Positions 17,664 to 27,233 are shown, numbered from the stretch's first letter. The stretch: 64,000 bases of DNA from Niastella soli (GCF_017742245.1 NZ_JAGHKO010000017.1:310001-374000); one strand, 5' to 3'. Numbers and translations are program-made. Notes: generated by a model not told the origin, from the letters alone.

Positions 17664-19094
17664 ATGAAACTTTCCATCCCGGAAAATGAGAAACAGACGT
17701 TGTTAGGTCAATTACAGACAGCCAATCTCCGGTTCCAGCAAACATACCCGGGCGACAAACCGGATCGCCAACCGATCCATACGGTTTATGGCGGCGCCAA
17801 TCTGTTCAAAGCAGACACGTGCGTTAAGATGGGTGAAATAGCCTTAAAGAACCTGCAAACCTATGCACCCAATTTTGTAGTACTGGCGAATGTATTGCAA
17901 TTGACCGGGTACGAATATTTGCCCCGGCATCAACATGAAGTGGAAGCGCTTACCAACAAGCTGAATAAAATACCAGCGGCAGAACGGAAACAGGAACCCG
18001 CCTGGCTTTCCTATACCGTATACAACAAGATCATTCAAAAGCTGCAAACAGAAGCGGTTGAAGATTTCAGAATAGATTTTGAAGACGGGTTTGGCAACAG
18101 GCCCGATGCGGAAGAAGATGCTACTGCCGTACAGGCAGCGCAGGAACTGGCCACCGGGATGAAGAACAATACCATTTCACCGTTTATTGGTATTCGCATA
18201 AAACCGTTTACTGAAGACCTGAAACAACGGGGCGTACGCACGCTGGACATTTTTCTTTCAACCCTGCTCGAGCAAACCCATGGGGTTTTACCAAACAATT
18301 TCATTGTGATGCTGCCCAAGGTGACCATTCCCGAACAGGTGGTAACGCTGGTAAGTTTGTTTGATCTGTTTGAAAAAGCACATCAGCTAACACCCCGTTC
18401 ATTGAAAATGGAAATTATGGTAGAAGCTACCCAGATCATCATGGATGAAGAAGGCCGTAATCCTTTATGGCGGATCATAAAAGCCAGTGAAGGACGCTGT
18501 ATAGCAGCCCATTTCGGGACTTATGATTATACTGCTTCGTGCGGAATAACGGCGAAATACCAGACTATGGCGCACCCCGTTTGCGATTTTGCCCATCACA
18601 TGACCAAGGTAGCACTGGCAGGGACAGGCATTTTTTTATCAGACGGCGCAACCAATGTAATGCCTATTGGCCCGCATCGGGGTGAGGCCCTTACATTCGA
18701 ACAAATGACAGAAAACCGGGAATCGGTACACCAGGCCTGGCGGACCGGATTCCATCATACCATGCATTCGCTCATCAATGGCTTTTACCAGGGCTGGGAC
18801 CTGAATCCCGCCCAATTGCCCATGCGGTATGCAGCCACTTATAATTTCTTTTTAAACAGCTATGAAGATGCGGTGTTCCGGTTAAGAACGTTTGTTGAGC
18901 GGGCGGCTATCTCTACGCTCACCAAAGACATTTTTGACGATGCCGCCACCGGACAGGGATTGTTGAACTTCTTTTTAAAAGCCATGAACTGCGGCGCTAT
19001 TACGGAACAGGAAGCTACAGCCACCGGACTTACCATGGAGGAAATCCGCAGCCGGTCGTTTTACCGGATCCTGGAAGGCAGAAGGAAGGTATAA
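17664..19094 (+). CDS. CitE/HpcH-like TIM-barrel protein (DUF6986-like), possible glyoxylate-condensing enzyme
   Basis: The 476-residue product resembles the PEP-utilising/CitE-like aldolase superfamily: DFRIDFEDGFGNRPDAEEDA near residue 134, KMEIMVEATQIIMDEEG near 250, and HFGTYDYTASCGI near 285, which mimics the FGxxDxxxxxG loop of citrate lyase beta and malyl-CoA lyase. HTVYGGANLFKAD near residue 40 looks specific to its own family, which I recall as DUF6986. It is the last gene of the ureide operon and ends at a strong terminator. Since the route yields glyoxylate, a malate-synthase-like or aldolase reaction consuming glyoxylate is my inference. No malate synthase or ureidoglycolate lyase is otherwise seen here. 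Confidence 0.6.
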   Translation: MKLSIPENEKQTLLGQLQTANLRFQQTYPGDKPDRQPIHTVYGGANLFKADTCVKMGEIALKNLQTYAPNFVVLANVLQLTGYEYLPRHQHEVEALTNKLNKIPAAERKQEPAWLSYTVYNKIIQKLQTEAVEDFRIDFEDGFGNRPDAEEDATAVQAAQELATGMKNNTISPFIGIRIKPFTEDLKQRGVRTLDIFLSTLLEQTHGVLPNNFIVMLPKVTIPEQVVTLVSLFDLFEKAHQLTPRSLKMEIMVEATQIIMDEEGRNPLWRIIKASEGRCIAAHFGTYDYTASCGITAKYQTMAHPVCDFAHHMTKVALAGTGIFLSDGATNVMPIGPHRGEALTFEQMTENRESVHQAWRTGFHHTMHSLINGFYQGWDLNPAQLPMRYAATYNFFLNSYEDAVFRLRTFVERAAISTLTKDIFDDAATGQGLLNFFLKAMNCGAITEQEATATGLTMEEIRSRSFYRILEGRRKV

Positions 19095-19110
19095 TGCTCA
19101 ATAAATAAAA

Positions 19111-19160
19111 AAGCCGAACACCCAACGCCTGAATGCTCATTTGCGTTGGGTGTTCGGCTT
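19111..19160. terminator. Strong intrinsic terminator, likely bidirectional
   Basis: An 18-bp perfect stem (19111-19128 pairs with 19143-19160, arms starting aagccgaaca) with a 14-nt loop and A/T-rich flanks lies between the convergent ureide operon and ECF sigma gene. Confidence 0.92.
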
Positions 19161-19176
19161 TACTATTGTTGGTTAT

Positions 19177-19746
19177 TTACAAAATAGGTACCAGCTCTTC
19201 TCTGAAGTTGAACCTGTTTTTTATTAAATGCACCCCCCTGTTTTTCTGATTACGGACAGTATGCACAGAAAGCTGCATGCGGCGGGCTATTTCATGGCAA
19301 TCGAGCCCTTTGTTATAACTCAGCAACATCACCTCTTTGCATTTCTCTGGCAGGTCTTTTACGATATTGTAAACCTGGTTTACCACCTCCGTATGAATGG
19401 CCTCATTCATTTCATGCAATTCTACCTCGGTCGATTGTTGGCGGATGTTTTCCCTGATCCGGGATTGATAATGCACCTTATGGTTGTGATTAAGACAGGC
19501 ATTACGGGTACTGATGTACAAAAAAGCCTTTGCAGAATACATCGTTTTAAAATCGTCTTGTTTTTGCCAGAGCTTTACGAATACGTCGGTTACAATATCC
19601 TGGGCAATAGCAGGATCATTTACGAGGCGGCGGGCAAAAAAACAAAGAGCTGGATGGAACAATTGGAACACTTTTTCAAATTCAGGGATCCGTTGTTGTT
19701 TAAGGCGTTTACTTTTCTCTGTGACTAAGTTTTCTAAATTCCTCAT
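19177..19746 (-). CDS. ECF-type RNA polymerase sigma-70 factor
   Basis: I prefer the start at 19746 (MRNLENLVTEKSK, 189 residues), though the frame is open to 19812. Region 2 (FARRLVNDPAIAQDIVTDVFVKLW near residue 45) and region 4 (LPEKCKEVMLLSYNKGLDCHEIARRMQLSVHTVRNQ, read as two motifs) are clear. It is of the Bacteroidota type that partners with FecR anti-sigma factors. The only FecR nearby lies 6 kb away, upstream of susCD, which itself has no adjacent sigma gene, so the two may be cognate. That link is inference. Confidence 0.88.
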   Translation of the reverse strand: MRNLENLVTEKSKRLKQQRIPEFEKVFQLFHPALCFFARRLVNDPAIAQDIVTDVFVKLWQKQDDFKTMYSAKAFLYISTRNACLNHNHKVHYQSRIRENIRQQSTEVELHEMNEAIHTEVVNQVYNIVKDLPEKCKEVMLLSYNKGLDCHEIARRMQLSVHTVRNQKNRGVHLIKNRFNFREELVPIL

Positions 19747-19812
19747 GGCTTGTTGTTTTTGAAATGTCGCAAACGTTAATATTCTTTCTTTTGGTGGTAC
19801 CCTTTTATACAA

Positions 19813-20376
19813 TAGGATATTCGGAGGTAAAAACCGTTGACATGAATCAAATTGCTTCTACAGGTATTCTAATAGAAGCGCTATAAATAAAAACACCAGG
19901 AAAGGGTCGCTGTACTAAAGAGAGAGAAAAATAATTTCTTGTAATAGTTGCATCTCTAACTATTTACATATTGCGTCAATCCCTATTAATGAAATAAATG
20001 CGGAAGAAAGAATAATACTTCCGAAAAAGAAGAAAGCTAAAAAACAAAATTGTTTGTGCAGTAAAGAAAACACCTACTAAAGTTGAGATCCAGTCATCAC
20101 GCTGTTGAATCAACGGAGAATTATGCTACAGTTTTTCAAATTAGTATGAGCAAAAGAGTGAAAACACTAAGACTAGACATTATAAATTTCCTCAAGTCAT
20201 ATTTTGCATCATTTCACGTCCTAACTAATTGTTAAAAATTTTTATAAAATATATATTCTTTCTCCTATCTTTAGCGCAGGAATTGAAAGTGAGCTCATGT
20301 TTTTGCTTCTACGGTTTTCTACATTCCTTACGTCTATCCTTATTTCCTTATTACATACTACTCGGAACCATTTCTA
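19813..20376. other. AT-rich intergenic region without a recognisable gene
   Basis: No convincing ORF, tRNA or riboswitch is visible. The stretch is A/T-rich. A weak promoter-like TATCTTTA occurs at 20266-20273. It belongs to the ~930-bp gap between the sigma gene and the small exported protein gene. Confidence 0.5.
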
Positions 20377-20600
20377 TTTAACCTATTCAAGAAAGTTTAC
20401 TTTTTCCTGTCATTTCCCAAATAACCATTTCTTATAGCCTTTTCACGAAAGATCACTTTTTCCTGTCATTTCCCATTTAACCTTTTCAAAAGAGTGTTAC
20501 TTTTTCCTGTCATTTCCCCTTAACCATTTCTTATAACCTTTTTCAAGAAAGATCACTTTTCCTGTCATTTCCCAATTAACCATTTCCGAACCCCTTACCA
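20377..20600 (+). repeat. Four-unit imperfect ~55-bp tandem repeat
   Basis: The phrase cctgtcatttccc recurs at 20406, 20462, 20506 and 20561, embedded in longer similar text (ttcaagaaagatcactttt before it, taaccatttcttata after it). Spacings are 56, 44 and 55 bp; the third unit is shortened. It lies 150-370 bp before the exported peptide gene and could be regulatory or simply expanded sequence. Confidence 0.85.
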
Positions 20601-20744
20601 CATCCTCTATTGCGTTACTCCTCAATTGTCATATCCGGTATAAAACCGGACAGGGAGACTTATGCCCTGCGTGATCGGGAACAACAATCATCTATACACT
20701 CAAAGTTTTTCCTGCTTTTTGAAGGACAAAAGCAGACCAACATT

Positions 20745-21080
20745 ATGAGACAAACGAAGTTAACCCTGTTTCTGTCGGCCCTCGTTATTCTGCTGACAAC
20801 CCTGTACGCCGTAACACCTAATTTCAAATCCAATTCCCAACCAACAACCACAGCAATCCGACAAACAAACTATTATTGGTTTGATGTCAACACCAGCTGG
20901 CTTGGCCGGCAAAACACCTTAGCTAATGAAATTTCGCTTACCGGTTATAATGAAAGCACCTCAAACCCAAAGACCTTACAGGAAAAAGGCTGGTCACCCG
21001 CAAACGTAACAGTTAACCAATACGGCGTACCTGTTCCTAACAATGGCAACCCTGACAAATTACTTTATTCTCACCCCTAA
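20745..21080 (+). CDS. Small exported or membrane-anchored protein, unknown
   Basis: I choose the ATG at 20745 (MRQTKLTLFLSALVILLTTLY...), giving 111 residues, because it opens a clear N-terminal hydrophobic signal/anchor at residues 6-24; the frame is open back to 20610. The mature part is polar and rich in Asn, Thr and Tyr (YYWFDVNTSW; GYNESTSNPKT; WSPANVTVNQYGV), with no cysteines and no known domain. It sits between the tandem repeat and a terminator, opposite susD. I do not recognise a family. It could be a secreted peptide. Confidence 0.55.
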   Translation: MRQTKLTLFLSALVILLTTLYAVTPNFKSNSQPTTTAIRQTNYYWFDVNTSWLGRQNTLANEISLTGYNESTSNPKTLQEKGWSPANVTVNQYGVPVPNNGNPDKLLYSHP

Positions 21081-21093
21081 TCCTTAAACGACG

Positions 21094-21163
21094 AGGTGTA
21101 TCATGCTTTATTTGCGTTTATACAACAAAGGTATATAATCGCGAAGGCATGATACGCCTTTTT
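21094..21163. terminator. Intrinsic terminator between exported peptide gene and susD
   Basis: Arms aggtgtatcatgc (21094-21106) and gcatgatacgcct (21147-21159) pair over 13 positions with one G-U, and are followed by ttttattta on the plus strand. Confidence 0.8.
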
Positions 21164-21177
21164 ATTTATCATTACGG

Positions 21178-22569
21178 CTACTCATATCCAGGATTTTGTT
21201 TCAGATTGGGGGCAACTTCCAGTTCGGTTAATGGAATGGGATATAACTGGTCCTCTGTTGTCCAACTACTTCCCTTTGAACCCAGCACCGAATTAGCCCG
21301 GTTGGTGCGTTTCAGATCGAACCAGCGATGGCCCCATTCTGCAAACAATTCAATTCGCCGTTCCTGTTCTATTTTTTGCAAACACTCGTCCTTGCTGACG
21401 GTAGTAGAAAAGACCGGTAATCCAGCCCTGGTCCGAATACTATTAATATCAATTATTGCATTCGAAATGTTGTTTTGCTGCGCCTGGGCTTCCGCCCGGA
21501 TCAGGTATTGTTCGGCCAGCCGCAACACTACATTGTACTCCTGAGGAGAGGTAGAAGAAGTAAATATTCTAAATTTATAGGGATAATAGTAAGTAACCCC
21601 ACCTATTGCTAAAGAATTCACCCATTTCGATCTCCGTAGGTCGCCAACTTCAAAGGAGTTCAATAACTCTTTTGTCAACATATAAGTAGGCCTTACGGAT
21701 TGCGAAGAGGGTACAAAAATAAAGCCTTCCGCCGAATTGATCCTGTCAATAACCGGCGCCCATTGAAAGATAGTTTCTTTGCCGTCTTTCTTGAAAACGT
21801 CGGCTAAATCACCCTCTAAAGAAAATTGCCTGGAGTCAATAACAGCTGAAGCCATCTCAGCTGCTTTGCCCCAATTTTTCATATATAGATACACCCGAGC
21901 CAGCAAGGCCTGGGTTGCAAATTTTGTAGGAGTAGTGCTGGGCTTGTCGCTTAACAACGCATCATTGGCAGCTAAAAGATCTCCCTCTATTTGTTTATAC
22001 ACCTCCTCAACTGATTTCCGGGGTAACATCGCATTTACATCAGCATTGGTGCTTAATGCTAAGGGCACAGCCCCATAACAATTCACCAGATAAAAATAAC
22101 AAAGCGCCCGAACAAACAGTACTTCCCCTTGCAATTGCTTTTTTAAACCATTGCTAACTGAATTTGATTTATTCAATCCCTCTAAACAAACATTACATTG
22201 ATAAATGTAAGCATAGGCAGCTTTCCACAGATTGACATATATCAGAGTATTATTAGTATTAATAGCATTATTGAAAAACTGATCTTCAGCAGTAAGGGTA
22301 AACGTACGTTGCAATTCATCAGCTGATAACCCAGGATACAAACTCATTCCCCCATTTAAAAAAAATCTGCTATTGGTCATGATCTTGATATATAAGCCAG
22401 TTACAGCGGCCTGCGCCAGGGAATCATTGGAGAAGACAGCCGAAGTGGTCAACGAATCGTCCGGTTCGTCCACCTGTACCAGCTTTTTGCATCCGGTGGT
22501 GAACATGCATAACACACTGGCTAAACAAAGGCATTTATTGATAAGTAACCACGTCCTTTTCATATTCAA
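21178..22569 (-). CDS. SusD/RagB family outer-membrane nutrient-binding lipoprotein
   Basis: SusD proteins cap the paired SusC transporter and bind the nutrient at the cell surface. The 463-residue product has a lipoprotein signal peptide ending in TTGC near residue 27. It shows the SusD-like N-terminal region (LTTSAVFSNDSLAQAAVTGLY), the TPR-like helices, and the C-terminal AEQYLIRAEAQAQQNN and ELFAEWGHRWFDLKRT motifs that define the family. The ORF lies 3 bp after the susC stop. The substrate cannot be deduced: no glycoside hydrolase gene accompanies it. Confidence 0.92.
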   Translation of the reverse strand: MNMKRTWLLINKCLCLASVLCMFTTGCKKLVQVDEPDDSLTTSAVFSNDSLAQAAVTGLYIKIMTNSRFFLNGGMSLYPGLSADELQRTFTLTAEDQFFNNAINTNNTLIYVNLWKAAYAYIYQCNVCLEGLNKSNSVSNGLKKQLQGEVLFVRALCYFYLVNCYGAVPLALSTNADVNAMLPRKSVEEVYKQIEGDLLAANDALLSDKPSTTPTKFATQALLARVYLYMKNWGKAAEMASAVIDSRQFSLEGDLADVFKKDGKETIFQWAPVIDRINSAEGFIFVPSSQSVRPTYMLTKELLNSFEVGDLRRSKWVNSLAIGGVTYYYPYKFRIFTSSTSPQEYNVVLRLAEQYLIRAEAQAQQNNISNAIIDINSIRTRAGLPVFSTTVSKDECLQKIEQERRIELFAEWGHRWFDLKRTNRANSVLGSKGSSWTTEDQLYPIPLTELEVAPNLKQNPGYE

Positions 22570-22572
22570 TTT

Positions 22573-25500
22573 TTAAAAACTTAACTCAATCCCCGCCGCC
22601 ATCGTCCGCAATGGAGGTAATGTAAATATATTCTGGGTTTCAGGATCAGTCCCTTTGTACGGAGTAATCGTAAACAGGTTCTGAGCTTGCAAATACAATC
22701 GGCAGTTTCTTACCGAAATTTGCTGCAGCCATTTTGCCGGCAGCCGCCAGGACAATTCAATATTTCGTAACCGGCAAAAAGAGGCATCCTCAACCGTACC
22801 ATCCGATTGCATAAATTTATCAATAGCACCAGCGAGCTTATCGTTAACTCCGGTAGTTAATTGTTGTACTCCTGCATTATCGGGATTTTGTGTCCAACGG
22901 TTTAAAACCAAGGTGGATTGATTATCGTTCGTAGCTCCCGGACTGCCGTGCGAATACATCGAATACCGATATCCATTTGCTCGTTGTTTTCGGAATTCAA
23001 AAAATACATCCAGTTGCCAGCCTTTATACTGCAGATTGTTTTGCACGGAGCCATACCAAACCGGATCAAAATTGCCCAGGATGCGGTAATCGCCCGGAGA
23101 GTTGATCTCCCCATCCCCATCCTGATCATAAAACTCAAAGATGCCGGTTGCCTTATTAACCCCAGTATAGGAATACCCTGTTAATACCGAAAGCGATTTA
23201 CCAATAACCAGGTTACTGGCGTAAGAGGAACTTGCCAGGTTGGGAAAGGCAATTAATTTATTTTTGGGTATAGTCAAAAGTACATTCCCATACCATTGCC
23301 AATCCTGGTTAAACCGGTTCTTTGCCTGTAATTGTATTTCCCAGCCGGTATTTTGAACCAACGCCGGGGAATTTTTTGCCGCGTAATTAAGAAAACCTGT
23401 AACACCGGGCAGGCTATACGAGATCAATTGATTGCCGGTCCGGTTCCTGAAATAAGCCACTGAGATCATTAAGCGATCTTTCATCAGTCCCAACTCAAGT
23501 GCAGCCTCTAGTTTATGGCTTACTTCCCAACTGTAATTACTATCGGCCAATTGTACCGGAGTGATCCCCCGGTTCCCCAGATAAGCACCATCTACATCCT
23601 GCCATTTGTCCAGGTATTTATAATCCCCGATCTGGTCATTCCCGGTAACCCCATAGCTTGCCCGCAGTTTTCCAAAACTGACAAATGAAAGATGATCCTT
23701 TATAAAGGGCTCATTGGAAAAAAGCCAACCCGCACCGGCCGACCAGAAGTTACCCACCTGTTTGCCCGGGCCAAACCGGCTGCTGGCATCACTACGACCG
23801 GTCAGGTTTATTAAATACTTATCACAAAGAACGCTGTTCAGGCGGGCAAACACCCCGCCATACCGGTATTCGGACTTCGCCTTTTTACAAAAGATAGAGT
23901 CAGCTTCCCCTGCATTTCGTAATTGTGCGCCATCCGGAAAATTTAGAGCCTTGGTCGTTTTCAACGTATGCTCTTGCACCTGCATGGTAGTACCCACCAA
24001 TGCGGAGATCTTGCCTATTCCTAGGTACCGGTTGTATTCCAGTTGTGGTTCCGCTATCCAGCTGTTATACCTTATTTTTCCAAAATTGGACGACCCTTTG
24101 GCATCAGGCACCGTAACCGGACTTTGGCTACTGGCCGGTTGTAAACTGAGTTCATCTATTTGCAGCCGGTTATAGCCAATATTTGTTTTAAAAACCAGGT
24201 TCTTTACAAGGCGATAGCTTAAATCCAGATTGCCCAACACATTATTGGTTGTTGATTCGTAGGTTTTCAACAAATGGGACAGGGGATTTATAAAGGGCAG
24301 ATCCCCCTGGATCCAGTTTAACTTCCCCAAAGAATCATATAAAACAGGGGTATTCGGAGCGAGGTTTACATAACTGGTTAAATCGTTTGAAATTGATTTA
24401 TTCCTATCATTCAACCCAATAACAGACAGGGTCACATTAAAATTGGAATCGCGGTTCTGGTAATGAAGGTTTATATGCCCTGATATTCTTCTATTGTTAA
24501 GATCACCCGGAAAAACAGTCGTTTCCCGGTGAACAGCAGTCCCCATAAAATATTGCAACCGCTTTGAACCACCCATGGCGGAAAGCTGGACATTGCTGGT
24601 AACGGCTTCCCCACCAATCAACATTTTCTTAAAATCGGTATACCGGGCAGTATCCCATGTTACCAGGTCAGGCGCATTGAGATTATCTATAGGCAGGCTA
24701 TCATTTTCCAACGCTTCTCTCCGCATCTGCACATATTGCCCCGTATTCAACATCGTGGGGTAGCGAGTAATCCGGCTAAAACCGGTATTGATATTAAAAG
24801 TAAATAAAGGCGGCCCGGGCTTACCTTTCTTGGTACTGATAAGTATGACGCCGTTAGAGCCCCGGCTTCCATAAATGGCCGTTGCATCGGCATCTTTCAG
24901 CACTTCAATATGGTCAATATCACTGATGTTTATAAACGAAAGCAGGCTTCTTCCCGCATCACCCAACGCGGAGCCAGAAGCAACGGTCTGCAACAAATTG
25001 TTGTTGTTGGCATAGGGAACTCCATCAATAATAAATAAGGGATCATTGGGTGGTAAATAGCCAGGATTTATGCCGATAGAACTTTGTCCGCGCAATTGAA
25101 TTTTGAAGGAAGAACCCGGCAAGCCATTGCTTTGGGTGATCAGCAAACCGGGCACACGGCCCTGTAAGGCGGCCAGGGGATCAGAAACCGGCTGACGGGC
25201 AATGTCAACGCTGTTTACTTTGAAGATGGAGCCGGTATTATATCGTTTTGAGGTTTTACCATACCCGGTAATAACGGTCTCATCGAGGTCTTTTACCTGG
25301 TGCTTTAACTGGATGGTAAGAGATGACTTGTCTTTAACCAGTTTCTCAACGGGTTCATAACCCACACTACTAAAGGTCAACCGTGTGTTGGGTTTCACGG
25401 TGATCGTGAATTTTCCATCGCTTGTGGAGGTGGTGCCTGATGATCTTCCGGTTTCCTGTACCGAGACCATTACCAACGGTTCCCCCGCTTCATTGATCAC

Positions 25501-25833
25501 CATGCCCGCTATCGTCCACTGTTCAGGTGGGTGCAACCGGGAAGCAGTTGAATCAGGTCGCACCGTGATCATGCTATCCAGGATTATGTATTCTAACCCC
25601 AATCCTTTAAACGCCTGTTCAAGCACCTGCTCAATGGTACCATTTTTTACGTGTACCGAAACATTGGCATTCGGAACAAAATCACTTCTATAGGTAAAAT
25701 AGAATTTGCCGGACCGTTGAACCTGTCTTAATAATTTCTTAAGTGGGACATTATCCACAGAGATCGTATACTGCGCTTGCGCAAAGCCCGAAATACACAC
25801 CAATAAAATAAGGAATAGCCAAATTCTGATCAT
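22573..25833 (-). CDS. SusC/RagA TonB-dependent transporter with STN domain
   Basis: This 1086-residue outer-membrane beta-barrel imports a nutrient using TonB energy. Order of parts: signal peptide (about 1-20, ending AQA), STN domain (NVPLKKLLRQVQRSGKFYF, about 28-90), carboxypeptidase-like regulatory domain (about 105-185), plug (DPLAALQGRVPGLLI; IEVLKDADATAIYGSRGSNG near 315), then the barrel. STN domains contact FecR-type anti-sigma proteins, and a fecR gene lies 122 bp upstream in the same direction. It precedes susD by 3 bp. No catabolic gene nearby points to the substrate. Confidence 0.95.
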   Translation of the reverse strand: MIRIWLFLILLVCISGFAQAQYTISVDNVPLKKLLRQVQRSGKFYFTYRSDFVPNANVSVHVKNGTIEQVLEQAFKGLGLEYIILDSMITVRPDSTASRLHPPEQWTIAGMVINEAGEPLVMVSVQETGRSSGTTSTSDGKFTITVKPNTRLTFSSVGYEPVEKLVKDKSSLTIQLKHQVKDLDETVITGYGKTSKRYNTGSIFKVNSVDIARQPVSDPLAALQGRVPGLLITQSNGLPGSSFKIQLRGQSSIGINPGYLPPNDPLFIIDGVPYANNNNLLQTVASGSALGDAGRSLLSFINISDIDHIEVLKDADATAIYGSRGSNGVILISTKKGKPGPPLFTFNINTGFSRITRYPTMLNTGQYVQMRREALENDSLPIDNLNAPDLVTWDTARYTDFKKMLIGGEAVTSNVQLSAMGGSKRLQYFMGTAVHRETTVFPGDLNNRRISGHINLHYQNRDSNFNVTLSVIGLNDRNKSISNDLTSYVNLAPNTPVLYDSLGKLNWIQGDLPFINPLSHLLKTYESTTNNVLGNLDLSYRLVKNLVFKTNIGYNRLQIDELSLQPASSQSPVTVPDAKGSSNFGKIRYNSWIAEPQLEYNRYLGIGKISALVGTTMQVQEHTLKTTKALNFPDGAQLRNAGEADSIFCKKAKSEYRYGGVFARLNSVLCDKYLINLTGRSDASSRFGPGKQVGNFWSAGAGWLFSNEPFIKDHLSFVSFGKLRASYGVTGNDQIGDYKYLDKWQDVDGAYLGNRGITPVQLADSNYSWEVSHKLEAALELGLMKDRLMISVAYFRNRTGNQLISYSLPGVTGFLNYAAKNSPALVQNTGWEIQLQAKNRFNQDWQWYGNVLLTIPKNKLIAFPNLASSSYASNLVIGKSLSVLTGYSYTGVNKATGIFEFYDQDGDGEINSPGDYRILGNFDPVWYGSVQNNLQYKGWQLDVFFEFRKQRANGYRYSMYSHGSPGATNDNQSTLVLNRWTQNPDNAGVQQLTTGVNDKLAGAIDKFMQSDGTVEDASFCRLRNIELSWRLPAKWLQQISVRNCRLYLQAQNLFTITPYKGTDPETQNIFTLPPLRTMAAGIELSF

Positions 25834-25955
25834 GGTCTTAAACGTTGTGATTAGCCCTCAGACTAATATCAATTACACATTAAAATAATTAGAACCGGTC
25901 CCCTACCAGTTCCAGATAACTTTAACCGAAACAGACATATTAATTACACTGGCTC

Positions 25956-27233
25956 CTATTGAGAAACGGTAATTGTTCGTCCCTCAACCTGGAAATGTAC
26001 TCCGCCTGCATACTCAAGCGCGTTTAATACCTGATCAATGGATGTTTGCCTTATAACGGATAAAGTATAATGACCGGAAACAGGTTCTTTAAAAACTAAC
26101 TCAAAATCGTACTGCCGGGCAAGCTGTTGCATCAGCAGTTTTATTTCAAGATCATTAAATATGAAAAGATCTTTATGCCAGGCCATTACCTCCTGAATAT
26201 CTGCATACTTTTCCAACTCCAACTGTCCATCCCCGTTGACCCTCGCCTGTTGCCCGGGCGATAAAATGACAGACGCCATAGCAACCCGGGTTTGTAACTT
26301 TTTATCATTCTCAATGGCCTGACTACTTTGATTTGTCACTTTTACCCTTCCCTCCAGCAACGTGGTTTTTATAACCGGTTCATCTCCATATGCATTCACA
26401 TCAAAATGGGTCCCCAATACTTCAATCGCAGCACCGGCACTTTTTGTTCCTCGCAACGGATCAACATACACAACAAAAGGTTTCTTTACTAACCCCGATC
26501 CCAACACCATTTCATCGTGGCTCACTTCAAAATATACCTCCCCGGTAATTTGCACCATGCGTTTCTTACCAATAAACGCCGTGGGGAAGGTGATGCTTGA
26601 AGAAGCATTCAACCAGGCTTTGCTTCCATCGGGCAATTCCACCACAAACTTTCTGGTCCGCGGTGTGGTGACCGTATTATACTCCAGTTCCGGTTCCGCA
26701 TTCCCTGTTGACCATTCATAGCGCACCGCATCGCCCTGCTTATAGATAACTGATCTGTACTGCAGTGCGATATAACCATTTCTACTGCTGTCGAGGTATA
26801 CGGTACGCCCATTTGCCAGCTTTAATGCAACCCGGTGCACATCGGCCAACAAGCTGTCGCCTGAGCCATTATTTGAATGGTTATCAACAGATATGATTTT
26901 ATTAACACGGTTTCGGTGCAGGAGTGAATATACGGTTACACCCGTAAGCAACAAGCCCATAATAATGGCCACCATTTGCAGGGCCCTTATAAAAGTCCGC
27001 TTTCTTTGATGCGGGAACATCAATCTGATCTTCCCGCCTTCTGCGGTTATACCTGAGTTATATAGTTCCAGCAGGATACCAGCAACAAAGCCCTGGCTAT
27101 TTAAACGTTCAAACATCCTCCGGTTCTCATCACACAGTTCGCACCACGCTTCCAGCTCTTGCTTTTCTTGCTCATTTAATGTATTACTACGGTGCTTACC
27201 TATTAGGTCAGCAATTTGTTTATGGGTAGCCAA
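25956..27233 (-). CDS. FecR family anti-sigma/sigma regulator with DUF4974
   Basis: FecR proteins sit in the inner membrane and pass the signal from the SusC STN domain to an ECF sigma factor. The 425-residue product has an N-terminal cytoplasmic helical domain, one transmembrane helix near residues 83-103 (QMVAIIMGLLLTGVTVYSLL), the periplasmic FecR domain (FVVELPDGSKAWLNASSSITFP; GEVYFEVSHDE) and a C-terminal STN-like DUF4974 domain (LEIKLLMQQLARQYDFELVF). Unusually no sigma gene lies directly upstream; the closest is at 19.2-19.7 kb, beyond susCD. Confidence 0.93.
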   Translation of the reverse strand: MATHKQIADLIGKHRSNTLNEQEKQELEAWCELCDENRRMFERLNSQGFVAGILLELYNSGITAEGGKIRLMFPHQRKRTFIRALQMVAIIMGLLLTGVTVYSLLHRNRVNKIISVDNHSNNGSGDSLLADVHRVALKLANGRTVYLDSSRNGYIALQYRSVIYKQGDAVRYEWSTGNAEPELEYNTVTTPRTRKFVVELPDGSKAWLNASSSITFPTAFIGKKRMVQITGEVYFEVSHDEMVLGSGLVKKPFVVYVDPLRGTKSAGAAIEVLGTHFDVNAYGDEPVIKTTLLEGRVKVTNQSSQAIENDKKLQTRVAMASVILSPGQQARVNGDGQLELEKYADIQEVMAWHKDLFIFNDLEIKLLMQQLARQYDFELVFKEPVSGHYTLSVIRQTSIDQVLNALEYAGGVHFQVEGRTITVSQ

